Below, piece by piece: positions 8,446 to 17,291 of a stretch of DNA of 64,000 nucleotides (the first letter of the stretch is position 1; the number at the start of each line of letters is the position of its first letter). Source of the stretch: Micavibrio sp. UBA6139 (GTDB lineage: Bacteria > Pseudomonadota > Alphaproteobacteria > Micavibrionales > Micavibrionaceae); NCBI GenBank assembly GCA_002423285.1, contig DIVF01000024.1, forward strand, positions 1 to 64,000, read 5' to 3'. A program made the translations under genes and the position numbers. The notes under the pieces are model-generated. The model was not told where the DNA came from. It worked only from the letters and a program-made list of their open reading frames with translations, and did not search any database.

Positions 8446-9479
8446 TCCGTAACAACCTTTTCCCGGAAGATAAATCCTGTTCCAAACCAAATGAGCGCCG
8501 TGACAACCGCCCCGACATAACCATCGACCGCGTAATGCCACGCCAGATGAACAGACCCAAGCATTATAAGTGCCGCAAAGGCGCAAAAAAACCAGCGCGC
8601 AAAACGTCCATATTGGAACGACAGCAACAGGAATAAAAAGGCAATCGCCACATGGACGCTTGGCATCGCCGCAATGCCGGAACCCAGCCCCGTTTTATTG
8701 CCCTGATAGGTTTGCCACAGGCTGTCTTGTGTCTGCACCGCCCAGACCGGGTAATGCTGGGCAATGTCACGTAAATATTCCATCTGCCCGGCAAAGGGGT
8801 TTTCGACACCGGGCGCAACCAGATGATAAAAACATGGCCCAGCCGATGATAACAATGCCGCCAGCACAGACCCGTTGATGATCCACGTCAAGAAGAACGT
8901 CCAAAAGAAACGGCGGCGCAATTGCGGGCGGCGTGTTGAAAAGAGCTGCCAGTACAAAACGGCAAACATCACAACAAACCACAAATTATAAACGATATTG
9001 ATAATGGCGGTGATAAGCGGATAACCAAAGATGGGCTGCAACAGCCGCCATGGATCAATCCCACCGTGAAGGACGCGATCGATTTCTGCAAATTTCACAT
9101 CCCACCCATAGGGCTGGATCAGGGGGATCATCCCCTTCATGACAGTGAAAGCCGCCATGAACAGGATAAAGGCCACAAAGACCGGCATGGCCGCATTGAT
9201 CTGCGCCGGGGTAAACAGGCGGCCCCGCACATCACGCACCAATGTCATACCCAAACGCTGTGGACGCTCAAACAGGATCAAGGAATAAGTCCGCCAGCCG
9301 ACAAACAACAAAAACAGCATCAAGCTGACCCGGAAGACAGGTCCGGAATAAAGCAGCAGCGAAAACTGATCCACCCGCCCCAATGACACAGCCACACCAT
9401 AAACCCCAGCCACATAGACCAGAATAAACAGCAAAAGGCCCCAGCCCGGGGTTTTTAAGAATGCAGGTGAAAATTTCAT
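8442..9479 (-). CDS. PAP2-superfamily phosphatase (PAP2_3/Aur1-like), copy 2
   Basis: A 345-residue paralogue of the following gene with the same plan: about six membrane helices, an FERPQRLG loop matching IRPQRLT in the partner, then SSAGPCFY, AMPSVHVAIAF and HLAWHYAVDGY. First gene of a two-gene operon joined by an ATGA overlap. The pair could make a heteromer or act on two related lipids; nothing in the neighbourhood names a pathway. Confidence 0.82.
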   Translation of the reverse strand: MKFSPAFLKTPGWGLLLFILVYVAGVYGVAVSLGRVDQFSLLLYSGPVFRVSLMLFLLFVGWRTYSLILFERPQRLGMTLVRDVRGRLFTPAQINAAMPVFVAFILFMAAFTVMKGMIPLIQPYGWDVKFAEIDRVLHGGIDPWRLLQPIFGYPLITAIINIVYNLWFVVMFAVLYWQLFSTRRPQLRRRFFWTFFLTWIINGSVLAALLSSAGPCFYHLVAPGVENPFAGQMEYLRDIAQHYPVWAVQTQDSLWQTYQGNKTGLGSGIAAMPSVHVAIAFLFLLLSFQYGRFARWFFCAFAALIMLGSVHLAWHYAVDGYVGAVVTALIWFGTGFIFREKVVTE

Positions 9480-9559
9480 AGACTTGATTTAACTGAATTA
9501 TTTCTCTAAAATGTAGCTTATCGTAACAAAGTCACTAATAGCAACTCCCTTTTAATCCC

Positions 9560-9886
9560 ATGCATGACCTCCTCCACATCGATGGCAAGCCATTCGTTTT
9601 AGTGCCGATGCACGAATATCGGCGGTTGATCAATGGCGGGAATGAAGCGGTAAGCGATCTGCCGGAATCGGTCTTGGACCGCTTGGCGGCAAGGGCCGAA
9701 CACCCGGTTAAAATCTTGCGGAAATTTCGTGGCCTGACACAGGCCGAACTGGCCACAGCCGCCAACATCTCCCGCCCCTATCTCACCGAAATTGAAACCA
9801 GAAAAAAGAACGGCTCCATCACCGCCATGCAATCCCTCGCGGCAGCGTTGAAAGTCGAACCCGGAATTTTGCTAAAAAACGCGTGA
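9560..9886 (+). CDS. XRE-family helix-turn-helix regulator
   Basis: A 108-residue protein. The C-terminal half (about residues 50-105) is a Cro/C1-type HTH with the sequence LRKFRGLTQAELATAANIS and the recognition region RPYLTEIETRKKNGS. The N-terminal part (PFVLVPMHEYRRLI) resembles the antitoxin-like lead-in of Phd/XRE proteins that begin by describing a short beta strand. No toxin gene adjoins it, so it may be an orphan antitoxin-type regulator. It has no strong ribosome site. Confidence 0.75.
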   Translation: MHDLLHIDGKPFVLVPMHEYRRLINGGNEAVSDLPESVLDRLAARAEHPVKILRKFRGLTQAELATAANISRPYLTEIETRKKNGSITAMQSLAAALKVEPGILLKNA

Positions 9887-9903
9887 AGAAAAGAGTAAAG
9901 GGT

Positions 9904-9924
9904 CAAGGGGACATTGTCCCCTTG
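9904..9924. repeat. Dispersed GC-rich palindrome, copy B
   Basis: Perfect ten-base arms CAAGGGGACA / TGTCCCCTTG with a one-base centre, preceded by AGTAAAGGGT. It lies between the convergent XRE and nitrilase genes. Confidence 0.7.
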
Positions 9925-9932
9925 GAAACCTC

Positions 9933-10745
9933 TTAAACTTTAAACTGTCTATCGTGCTTTAATGCGGGGATTGCGCTTCGCGCCTTTTCGATTTCATTTA
10001 AATCGAGGTCGGCGTAAATGACACCAACCTCCGTGCCGCCATCAGCAATCACGTCGCCCCATGGGCCAATCACCAATGAATGACCATAGGTTTTGCGATC
10101 ACCGTGATGGGTTCCTGTTTGTGCGGGGGCCAGAATAAAGCTGCCTGTTTCAATGGCGCGGGCGCGGAGTAATGTTTCCCAATGCGCCTGACCTGTTGGA
10201 ACAGTGAAGGCGGCGGGGACGGTGATAATGCCGGCACCATTTTGCGCCAGCGTGCGAAATAACGCAGCAAAGCGCAGATCATAACAGATCGTCATGCCCA
10301 GCTTACCCCATGGCGTTTCAGCCAGCACAGCCGCTTCACCGGGTTGAACGATATTGCTTTCGCGGTGGCTTTCACCGGTGGGAAGATCAACATCGAATAG
10401 ATGGATTTTATCGTAATGGGCAACCAGCTTTCCCTGATCGCTGAAAAGCAAACTGCGGTTGACGACCTTGCCTTCCGAAACGCGAACGGCAATCGACCCC
10501 ACCAAAATCCACACGCCCAATTCCTTGGCCAGTCCCGCAAAAAACGGAATGGCCGGATGGTCGGCTTCGTAAGGCGATGATTGCAGCTTTTCACTCTGCG
10601 GTGTTTTGATGTGGCAGGTGTTTTCGGGAGTCAGGATAAACTGCGCCCCCTCATGGGCTGCACGGCGAATGAGGTCTCCCGCCTGTTGCAGATTATCTGC
10701 AATTTGGGGGCCGGAATTCATCTGGATCAGGGCCGTTTTAAGCAT
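9933..10745 (-). CDS. Nitrilase-superfamily amidohydrolase (Nit2-like)
   Basis: A 270-residue carbon-nitrogen hydrolase. The Glu-Lys-Cys triad is visible: LTPENT near residue 41, HYDKIHLFDVD near 112, and MTICYDLRF with the nucleophilic Cys near 153. The block DLPTGESHRES is typical of the Nit1/Nit2 group, which repairs deaminated glutathione or hydrolyses omega-amides. It overlaps the 3' end of the glutaredoxin gene by eight bases, which fits a glutathione-linked role. Exact substrate cannot be told from sequence. Confidence 0.87.
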   Translation of the reverse strand: MLKTALIQMNSGPQIADNLQQAGDLIRRAAHEGAQFILTPENTCHIKTPQSEKLQSSPYEADHPAIPFFAGLAKELGVWILVGSIAVRVSEGKVVNRSLLFSDQGKLVAHYDKIHLFDVDLPTGESHRESNIVQPGEAAVLAETPWGKLGMTICYDLRFAALFRTLAQNGAGIITVPAAFTVPTGQAHWETLLRARAIETGSFILAPAQTGTHHGDRKTYGHSLVIGPWGDVIADGGTEVGVIYADLDLNEIEKARSAIPALKHDRQFKV

Positions 10746-10995
10746 TCAGCATCGCATCCAGCTCGCCCTTGGAATCGAGTGCTTGCAGATCATCACTGCC
10801 GCCAACATGCTGGCCGTTGATGAAAATCTGCGGCACGGTGCGGCGACCCGCAGCACGGGCCAGCATCTCATCGCGCTTTGCATCATCCAGATCGACGCGG
10901 ATTTCGGTGACTTCGACGCCTTTTCGCTTCAGTAAATCCTTGGCGCGTACGCAATAGGGGCATACTTGCGTTGTGTACATTTCAACAATGGCCAT
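10738..10995 (-). CDS. grxC: Glutaredoxin 3
   Basis: An 85-residue glutaredoxin with the dithiol active site CPYC at residues 11-14 (TTQVCPYCVRAKDLL), the cis-proline loop TVPQIFINGQHVGG and the GSDDL helix that binds glutathione. The ATG at 10995 gives the standard family length; the upstream in-frame start adds an unlikely hexapeptide. First gene of a two-gene operon with the nitrilase. It starts 56 bases from the divergent monooxygenase gene. Confidence 0.92.
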   Translation of the reverse strand: MAIVEMYTTQVCPYCVRAKDLLKRKGVEVTEIRVDLDDAKRDEMLARAAGRRTVPQIFINGQHVGGSDDLQALDSKGELDAMLNA

Positions 10996-11051
10996 TTGTC
11001 TTTCCTCTCTCAAATCTCTATAAAGTTATAGCTCATTTCGGAGTTGAAACA

Positions 11052-12278
11052 ATGGTATCGGCTTTAAAAAACTGTGATGTCGTCATTAGCGGCGGGGGTG
11101 TTCCGGGCCTGTGTCTGGCTGCGCTGTTGGCGGATATTGGTCTGGATATCGTGGTTTTGGACCCGCACCTACCAACACGGATCAAAGATATTCGCCCAGA
11201 TGGCCGCACCGCCGCCCTGATGGCCGGGTCTGTCAATATTCTACGCGCCGCCGGGGCGTGGGAATTATGCGAACCGCATGGGTCTGCCCTCAATACACTG
11301 CGCATCATTGAAAGTGCCTCCGCCCGCGCCGATTTCCGCGCTGATGATATTGGCCTGCCCTATTTCGGGATCAATATGCAGAATAATCTGCAACGCGCAG
11401 CCCTTTACGAAGTGATCTTAAAGAAAAAAAACATCACTTTCCTGTGCCCCGCCATGCTGAAGGACTTCACGACAGATGATGTCGGGGTCAGCGTTACGAT
11501 CAACGAAAACGGCAAAGAACAAATCCTGCGCACCCGCCTTTTGGTTGGTGCAGATGGCCGCAATTCTGCTGTGCGCGCGCAGGCCGGGATTGAAGTGCGC
11601 GATCATGACTATGGCCAGATGGCCATAACCTGCATCATCAATCATTCCAAACCACATGATAACATCTCAACCGAATTTCATCGCCCCGGCGGACCGTTCA
11701 CCATCGTTCCCCTGCCCGGCAACCAGTCCAGCATTGTCTGGGTTGAATATACGGCAGATGCTGATGCGTTTTTAAAACTACGCCGTGATGATTTTGAACG
11801 TGCCTTGCAAGACCGCACTGAAAATCTGGTGGGTCGCATTGAAATGGTCACACCGCCAGAGGCATGGCCGCTGAAATCCTTGCACGCGAAATCACTCATC
11901 GCACCGCGCCTTGCCTTAATTGCCGAGGCCGCCCACGTCCTCCACCCGCTTGGCGCACAAGGTTTAAATTTAAGTCTCCGCGATGCCGCCACCCTCGCCG
12001 AAGAAATCGCTGATGCCGCACGCAGCGGTCTTGACATCGGCAGCCACGCCACCCTTCACCGCTATGAATTCCGCCGCCGCGCCGATATTCAAACCCGCCT
12101 GATGGGCACCGACGGCCTGAACCGCATGGTCAGCAATAATATCGGCCTGCTTCGCACCCTGCGCAGCATCGGCCTGAAAACAATCGACGCCATCGAACCG
12201 CTTCGCCGCTTTGCCATGAATGAAGGTGTCGTACCGGGTTACGATGACAGCCGATTGTCGCGTGGTGAAAATTTATAA
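11052..12278 (+). CDS. UbiH/COQ6-family FAD-dependent monooxygenase
   Basis: A 408-residue flavoprotein hydroxylase of the ubiquinone-biosynthesis class. The Rossmann motif is VVISGGGVPGLCLAALL near residues 10-27, the second FAD/NADPH motif is GADGRNSAVR, and the flavin ribityl-binding region is HPLGAQGLNLSLRDA. The usual GD just before AAH is replaced here (LIAEAAHVLHP), an unusual change at a position that normally contacts FAD ribitol. Start chosen at 11052 because the Rossmann fold follows at the usual distance. Which ring position of ubiquinone it hydroxylates is unknown. Confidence 0.87.
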   Translation: MVSALKNCDVVISGGGVPGLCLAALLADIGLDIVVLDPHLPTRIKDIRPDGRTAALMAGSVNILRAAGAWELCEPHGSALNTLRIIESASARADFRADDIGLPYFGINMQNNLQRAALYEVILKKKNITFLCPAMLKDFTTDDVGVSVTINENGKEQILRTRLLVGADGRNSAVRAQAGIEVRDHDYGQMAITCIINHSKPHDNISTEFHRPGGPFTIVPLPGNQSSIVWVEYTADADAFLKLRRDDFERALQDRTENLVGRIEMVTPPEAWPLKSLHAKSLIAPRLALIAEAAHVLHPLGAQGLNLSLRDAATLAEEIADAARSGLDIGSHATLHRYEFRRRADIQTRLMGTDGLNRMVSNNIGLLRTLRSIGLKTIDAIEPLRRFAMNEGVVPGYDDSRLSRGENL

Positions 12279-12299
12279 GAAAAAAATTGAAGGGGTCGT

Positions 12300-12324
12300 T
12301 TGAAGGGGGGATTCCCCCCTTCAA
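12300..12324. repeat. Dispersed GC-rich palindrome, copy C
   Basis: Perfect eleven-base arms TTGAAGGGGGG / CCCCCCTTCAA around ATT, flanked by AGGGGTCG and CCCCATTCTTTTTTT. It sits between the convergent monooxygenase and comF genes and ends in a T run on the plus strand. Confidence 0.75.
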
Positions 12325-12337
12325 CCCCATTCTTTTT

Positions 12338-13099
12338 TTAGGAAAAATCTGTGCTCTTGACGACCCTTGCAATGGCCAAAACGTGGACGGCTTTGGCACC
12401 AGCTTTCAATAAAACTTCGGTGCATTCCTTCACCGTTGCTCCGGTGGTGTAAACGTCATCGACCAGCAGGATTGTTTTACCAGCCACGCTGCGGCGCGGG
12501 TTCACGGCAAAGGCGTTGTGAACATTGGCGGCGCGGTCGCGGGCACCCTTATGACCCTGACTGAGCGTAGCGCGGATGCGTAACAACCCGTCAGGCAGTA
12601 CAGCTTTTCCGGTTGCCTTTCCAATGCCAATGGCCAGCAACGCCGCCTGATTATACCGCCGGGACAAAAGCCGCCAGCGGTGCAGCGGGACCGGAATCAC
12701 CAGATCCGCCCCCGAAATGACCTCTCCCCCGGCCCGGACCATCATGGGGACCAAAGTCGGGGCCAATTGCAGATGGTCGCCATGTTTAAATCTTAAGATT
12801 AAATTCCTGCTGGCCTCGTCATAGGCCAAGGCTGCCCGCGCGGTTGAGAAGGGCGGCGGTTCTGACAGGCACGGACCGCATAACGAAGATTTTTCTGTTT
12901 CAAATTCAAAGGGATAACCGCAACAAGCACAAAATGGGACGGCAATGAAGCGCAAGGACTGCCATGCTTCGGGCGATAACGTCCCCTGCACAGGCACAAT
13001 CTCCCCGCTGATCGCACAGCGCGGCGGCAAAATTAGGTCGATAACTCTCAGCCAGATGGCTCTTTTTTCCTTGGAATCTGCTATCATTACCCTATTCAT
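12338..13099 (-). CDS. ComF-family phosphoribosyltransferase-like protein
   Basis: A 253-residue protein with an N-terminal zinc-ribbon (CACCGYPFEFE...LCGPC) and a C-terminal type I phosphoribosyltransferase fold whose PRPP-binding motif is ILLVDDVYTTGATVKE. The invariant RRYNQAALLA and HKGARDRAAN blocks are present. ComF proteins support DNA uptake in naturally competent bacteria, but homologues are widespread without competence. Alternative in-frame start at residue 5 (MIADSKE). Confidence 0.88.
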   Translation of the reverse strand: MNRVMIADSKEKRAIWLRVIDLILPPRCAISGEIVPVQGTLSPEAWQSLRFIAVPFCACCGYPFEFETEKSSLCGPCLSEPPPFSTARAALAYDEASRNLILRFKHGDHLQLAPTLVPMMVRAGGEVISGADLVIPVPLHRWRLLSRRYNQAALLAIGIGKATGKAVLPDGLLRIRATLSQGHKGARDRAANVHNAFAVNPRRSVAGKTILLVDDVYTTGATVKECTEVLLKAGAKAVHVLAIARVVKSTDFS

Positions 13100-13211
13100 T
13101 TACCCTAATATTTGTTGCTTTGCGAGGTCGCAATCAGCTAAAGTAACGAATTATTGAATTACAAAGTGTGGTTTGGGAAAAGATTAACTTAGACAGGCGT
13201 TTAGACTAAAA

Positions 13212-15782
13212 ATGGCTCCGTCAAAGAAACGATCACTGAGAGAAGGACACCGCCAAGCCATTGGTGTCGATGATCGTGCCGAAGTTGCGGCGGCGAAAAA
13301 ACGTGCTAAGCCCATTGTCACCACCGACAACCCCCTCACCGATCGTTATGAATTGTTGCGCGATGTTCCGCGCACCACCATCCGCAAGGCATGGTTCACG
13401 CTGTCGCATTTGATGCTGGAACCCGGCGCGACCTTGGTTGATATGGGATGCCAAGATGGCGCGATGGCGTATTGCATGGCAGTCCTGAACCCCGAATGCC
13501 ACGTGATCGGTGTCGATGCTGATAAGAAACTGATTCAATCCGCGCGCAATACCTATCACCGCGGCAACCTTGAATTCATCTGCGGCGATGTCGGCGCGCC
13601 AGATTTGATGCCGCCGGGCAGCGTCAATGCCATCGTCAATTCATTTATCCTGCACGAAATTTACTCCGGGTCGCAATACAATGACCGCCCCGTTGTGCAG
13701 ATGCTGGAAAACCAGTTTGCCTTGCTGAAACCCGAAGGGTTGATGTATATCCGCGATTTCGCGATGCCAACTGCCAGCGAATATGTCCTGATGGAAATGC
13801 CAGACATCGCCAGTGCTGGCCCGCATCTGGATGATATGTCCGAAGCCGATTTGCTGGTCTGGTATTCCGAACACGCCCGCCCACGGCAAGATCCAGGCTG
13901 CACAGGGTTCTTCCTGGAAGAGCTGCCACCGCGCTTCCCGAAAACACGTCTGTTCCGCCTGCCATCGAAATGGGCGTATGAATTTGTGATGCGGAAAGAT
14001 GAACGCGCACGCTGGGAAGATGAACTGCCCAAGGAATATACCTTCTTCACCGAACGCGAATACCGCAAAACCCTGCGCGGGTTAGGTGGTCGCGTCCTGT
14101 ACACGGCACCGCACTGGGATGAACAATTCATCAAGGCAAAATTCGACGGCCATTTCCGCATCTATGACGAGATGGGCAATGTGCAGGGCACACCACCGAC
14201 CAGCTTTATCGCCATCGCCCAGAAAATCGGCGACCGCGTATCACTGCGTTTGAATGAACGTCGCCCATCGACAAAACAGGGAAATTCATTGCGCGTCAAC
14301 GCCATGCGTAACGAAGTCGATGGCCGCATCGTCGATGTGATCAGCCGCGATATCAGCACCACAGAAATCCTGCCCTACCGCGTCACCGAAAATGGCGAAC
14401 TGAACATATTCGTTCACACTGGCGTGCCGCGCGGCATTATCAACGCGGTTCCCCGCAACGGACGCGATCTGGATGGCAAACGCTGGTCGGGTCACATGAC
14501 CGAAACCATTGCCCTGAGCGCTGATCTGGTTAACAGCATTGCCGAAGATGATATCAAGGGCGCGGTGTACCTGATGCGCGACATGGTCGGCCTGCGCCCG
14601 ATGCCAAATCGCAGCCTTGAAAGAGGCCCTGCCTTCTACCCGGCCCCTGATTTTATTGATGAACGGATTGAAACACGCTTCATTGAGGTTGAACAACCAG
14701 ATGGCCCGATTGAACCAAAATCAATCGCATCTGATTTGACCGGATTCCAATCCACCGGCCGGATTATTGAGATCAGCGCGCAGCATATCTTGAACGCTGT
14801 ATCGGTTGGCATCATCCCGAATGCGCAGCTGGAAATGCAAATTCTAGCCCTGTATCAGAAACTGGGCCTGAAGGCCGAAACATGGGCCGATAGCCCGCTG
14901 GCTTTGCCAGAAGTTGATGTTGAACAAACCGATATTCGTGACCTGATGGTCAAGATGTCGGAAAAAGATGCACGTTATTCCCAGTCACGCGGTTCCGCCG
15001 GACAATGGCGCACGCTGCAATCGATCTTCGTTGATGAAGGCCATGTAAACGGGGCATTGACCGGTCTGGCATCACGCGAGCTTGATTTTGCTGTCTCGGA
15101 CGAAACAACCGAAAACATCGCGGTCATCCTGCCATTGGTCAAAAGCATGTCAGGTGAAGTTCTGGCCGGGTTCGTCACCGATTATTTGCCTGTGCCACAG
15201 CGTTATAAGGGTTCCGGTTTCAGTGTTTCGGCACCGACATTGTCCCTGCCCCGTGAAATCACATCAATGGATGCCGCACGCAATTACATCGCGAACCATT
15301 TCAAAGTGAAACCAGAAAACATCACCCGCATGGGCGAAAGTTTCTTCTGCCATCTGGGTGTAACGCCGCAGCGCATCTATCCCTTCGCCATGACCGCGCC
15401 GATTGGTGGCAATAGCGGTCCGTTTGGTCGCTCCACCTATGCGCCGCTCAGCGATCTGTGGAAACTGATGTACTGGGATAACAGCAAAAGCTTTATGAAA
15501 ATTATGTCGCTGGCCTATAAACGCCTCGGCGAAAATTCCGATCTGTCCACGGCATGGGATTTCAGCAAAAAACTCGCTGACCACCATGAACGTCCGGTCG
15601 CGGCACAATCCACCGATATGCGTGGGCTGGGCGGTAAGTCCAGCAAGACAACCGCAACCGGTGAAGGCGGCGGCGACAACGGCGGAACATCTTCCGGTGG
15701 CGGCGCAGGCGAACCTGCAGCATCCATCCCGGAAGAAAACACGCAAAAGAACCAAGATCAGCGCAAACCGCTGCCCAAATAA
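13212..15782 (+). CDS. Large SAM-dependent methyltransferase-domain protein
   Basis: An 856-residue protein. Residues about 60-200 form a class I methyltransferase: LVDMGCQDGAMAYCMAV (SAM motif I), HVIGVDADKKLI (acidic motif II), FICGDVG, and NSFILHEIY. A following segment (residues 200-290, RPRQDPGCTGFFLEELPPRFPKTRLF) is basic and proline-rich. The central and C-terminal 550 residues match no family I can name, though NITRMGESFFCHLGVTPQRIYPFAM looks like a folded, conserved core. The last 40 residues are a Gly/Ser/Gln-rich low-complexity tail. It precedes a second methyltransferase by two bases. Substrate unknown. Confidence 0.75.
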   Translation: MAPSKKRSLREGHRQAIGVDDRAEVAAAKKRAKPIVTTDNPLTDRYELLRDVPRTTIRKAWFTLSHLMLEPGATLVDMGCQDGAMAYCMAVLNPECHVIGVDADKKLIQSARNTYHRGNLEFICGDVGAPDLMPPGSVNAIVNSFILHEIYSGSQYNDRPVVQMLENQFALLKPEGLMYIRDFAMPTASEYVLMEMPDIASAGPHLDDMSEADLLVWYSEHARPRQDPGCTGFFLEELPPRFPKTRLFRLPSKWAYEFVMRKDERARWEDELPKEYTFFTEREYRKTLRGLGGRVLYTAPHWDEQFIKAKFDGHFRIYDEMGNVQGTPPTSFIAIAQKIGDRVSLRLNERRPSTKQGNSLRVNAMRNEVDGRIVDVISRDISTTEILPYRVTENGELNIFVHTGVPRGIINAVPRNGRDLDGKRWSGHMTETIALSADLVNSIAEDDIKGAVYLMRDMVGLRPMPNRSLERGPAFYPAPDFIDERIETRFIEVEQPDGPIEPKSIASDLTGFQSTGRIIEISAQHILNAVSVGIIPNAQLEMQILALYQKLGLKAETWADSPLALPEVDVEQTDIRDLMVKMSEKDARYSQSRGSAGQWRTLQSIFVDEGHVNGALTGLASRELDFAVSDETTENIAVILPLVKSMSGEVLAGFVTDYLPVPQRYKGSGFSVSAPTLSLPREITSMDAARNYIANHFKVKPENITRMGESFFCHLGVTPQRIYPFAMTAPIGGNSGPFGRSTYAPLSDLWKLMYWDNSKSFMKIMSLAYKRLGENSDLSTAWDFSKKLADHHERPVAAQSTDMRGLGGKSSKTTATGEGGGDNGGTSSGGGAGEPAASIPEENTQKNQDQRKPLPK

Positions 15783-15784
15783 TC

Positions 15785-16705
15785 ATGCAAAATGACATCC
15801 TGATTTTTGACCGGAACCGCGTCCGTTTAAACCGCGACCGTGCCGCCCGGCAAAGCCGCAAAGATGGCGGCCATCATGACTTCATGCATGATTGGGCTGT
15901 TCGCGCCCTGATGAACCGCCTCAGCGATGTAAAGCGTGACTTTGATCTGGCGCTTCTCATCGGTGCTACGGGATCAAAATCTCTGCTCCAGCAACAAAAA
16001 ATCGGCACGTTGATCCAGATGGATTTATCCGCTGAACATCTGAAAAACAATATCGGGGAACATGTTCAATTAAGCCTGCAAGGCAGCGAAGAATTTTTAC
16101 CCTTTGCCCCGCAAAGCCTCGACCTCATTCTCTCTCCGCTAACGCTTCACACTGTCAATGACCTGCCCGGTGCCTTGCTACAAATCCGCCAGACGCTAAA
16201 ACCCGATGGCTTATTTCTGGCCGCCATGCTGGGCGGTGAAACACTGCACGAACTGCGCAGCGTCATGATGGATGCCGAAATGAATTTACGCGGCGGGATC
16301 AGCCCCCGCATCGCCCCCTTCGCCGACAAACCCCAAGCCGGGGCCTTACTCCAGCGTGCCGGATTCAACCTGCCGGTCATCGATTCTGAAATCATCACCG
16401 TGACCTACGAAAATGCCTTCCGCCTGATGCAAGATGTTCGCTTCATGGGTGAAGGCAATGCGATTTTAAAACGCGACACAAAATTCACCGGACGCGATTT
16501 ATTTACCGAAGCCGCACGTCTGTACCACGAACGCTTCTCCGGCCCCGATGGCCGCATCAACGCCACCTTCGAAATCATCTTCATGATCGGCTGGGCCCCC
16601 CACGAAAGCCAACAAAAACCCTTGCGCCCCGGTAGCGCCACGGCGCGTTTAGCAGACGTTTTAGGCAGCACAGAGATAGGGACAGGGGAAAGCACAGGAA
16701 CTTAA
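15785..16705 (+). CDS. NDUFAF5-like methyltransferase-fold protein
   Basis: A 306-residue protein like the BioC-related alphaproteobacterial proteins whose mitochondrial homologue NDUFAF5 modifies a complex I subunit. It opens with the characteristic IFDRNRVRLNRDRAA and FMHDWAVRAL. The SAM-binding loop is weak (LLIGATGSKSLL), as is common in this family, followed by LSPLTLHTVNDLPGALLQIRQ. The closing block (GRINATFEIIFMIGWAPHES) is also typical. It starts two bases after the larger methyltransferase gene and has no clear ribosome site, so translation is probably coupled. Confidence 0.8.
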   Translation: MQNDILIFDRNRVRLNRDRAARQSRKDGGHHDFMHDWAVRALMNRLSDVKRDFDLALLIGATGSKSLLQQQKIGTLIQMDLSAEHLKNNIGEHVQLSLQGSEEFLPFAPQSLDLILSPLTLHTVNDLPGALLQIRQTLKPDGLFLAAMLGGETLHELRSVMMDAEMNLRGGISPRIAPFADKPQAGALLQRAGFNLPVIDSEIITVTYENAFRLMQDVRFMGEGNAILKRDTKFTGRDLFTEAARLYHERFSGPDGRINATFEIIFMIGWAPHESQQKPLRPGSATARLADVLGSTEIGTGESTGT

Positions 16706-16715
16706 AGGAATGGGG

Positions 16716-16738
16716 TTAAGGGGGCATTGCCCCCTTAA
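16716..16738. repeat. Dispersed GC-rich palindrome, copy D
   Basis: Perfect eleven-base arms TTAAGGGGGCA / TGCCCCCTTAA around a single T, with GGGG before and AAACCCTTTACTCTTTTT after. This is the cleanest version of the core in the window. Confidence 0.8.
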
Positions 16739-16765
16739 AAACCCTTTACTCTTTTTCTATGAGAT

Positions 16766-16806
16766 AAAAAAAGGGCGCAGGAGGTTGAACCTTCCGCGCC
16801 CTTTTT
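16766..16806 (-). terminator. Bidirectional intrinsic terminator
   Basis: A long stem with AAAAAGGGCGC / GCGCCCTTTTT ends and an AGG.AGGTT / AACCTT.CC inner part. It has T runs on both strands. It follows the 129-residue gene on the minus strand and lies beside palindrome copy D, which serves the opposite gene. Confidence 0.8.
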
Positions 16807-16820
16807 AATTCAATTAAATT

Positions 16821-17210
16821 CTATTCTTCGCTCTTTGGGCGATTTGGTGCGCCTTGGCTTTGCGAACGACGACGCAGGACATGGCGTGGTGCAGCAGATG
16901 GCTGTGCGCCGCCGCCTTGGTTGCCGCTATCGCTGTTGAAGTTACCGGCATTGTCGCCGTTATCATCTTCTTCGCCCTGACGCTTGCGTGTTGCGCGGTG
17001 CGGAGGGATTGGAATTGGGCGCAGGGCCATTTCATCGCGTTCGCTGACAGCGATTTCAACTTCCAGACGGGCGGAAACTTTGCGCAGTTCGTGAATAGCA
17101 TCCTGCAATGTTTCGCGGGATTCTGCATCTTTCTTCGCTGTGTGCCAGGCCAGGTAAGCCTTGATGCAATTATCAGCGACATCGCGCAGTCTTTTTTCGA
17201 TTTCGTCCAT
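16821..17210 (-). CDS. Hypothetical protein with disordered tail
   Basis: A 129-residue cytoplasmic protein. Residues 1-60 are predicted helical, with charged heptad-like spacing (DEIEKRLRDVADNCIKAYLA then LQDAIHELRKVSARLEVEI), suggesting a helical hairpin. Residues 65-129 are basic and low complexity (Asn/Asp/Gly/Gln, then RRRSQSQGAPNRPK), probably disordered and possibly nucleic-acid binding. Family not recognised. It has its own terminator and lies 82 bases downstream of guaC on the same strand. Confidence 0.65.
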   Translation of the reverse strand: MDEIEKRLRDVADNCIKAYLAWHTAKKDAESRETLQDAIHELRKVSARLEVEIAVSERDEMALRPIPIPPHRATRKRQGEEDDNGDNAGNFNSDSGNQGGGAQPSAAPRHVLRRRSQSQGAPNRPKSEE

Positions 17211-17291
17211 GATCGTTCCTTTATTCGAAATTCTTTATAAAACAGAGGATAAACCCCATACGGACAATCCGCAAGGGGATGGGCGCGCTTG

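Noticed and set aside
9560..9886. Toxin-antitoxin pair around the XRE gene
   Set aside because: No toxin-like frame adjoins on either side; the neighbours are PAP2 and nitrilase genes.
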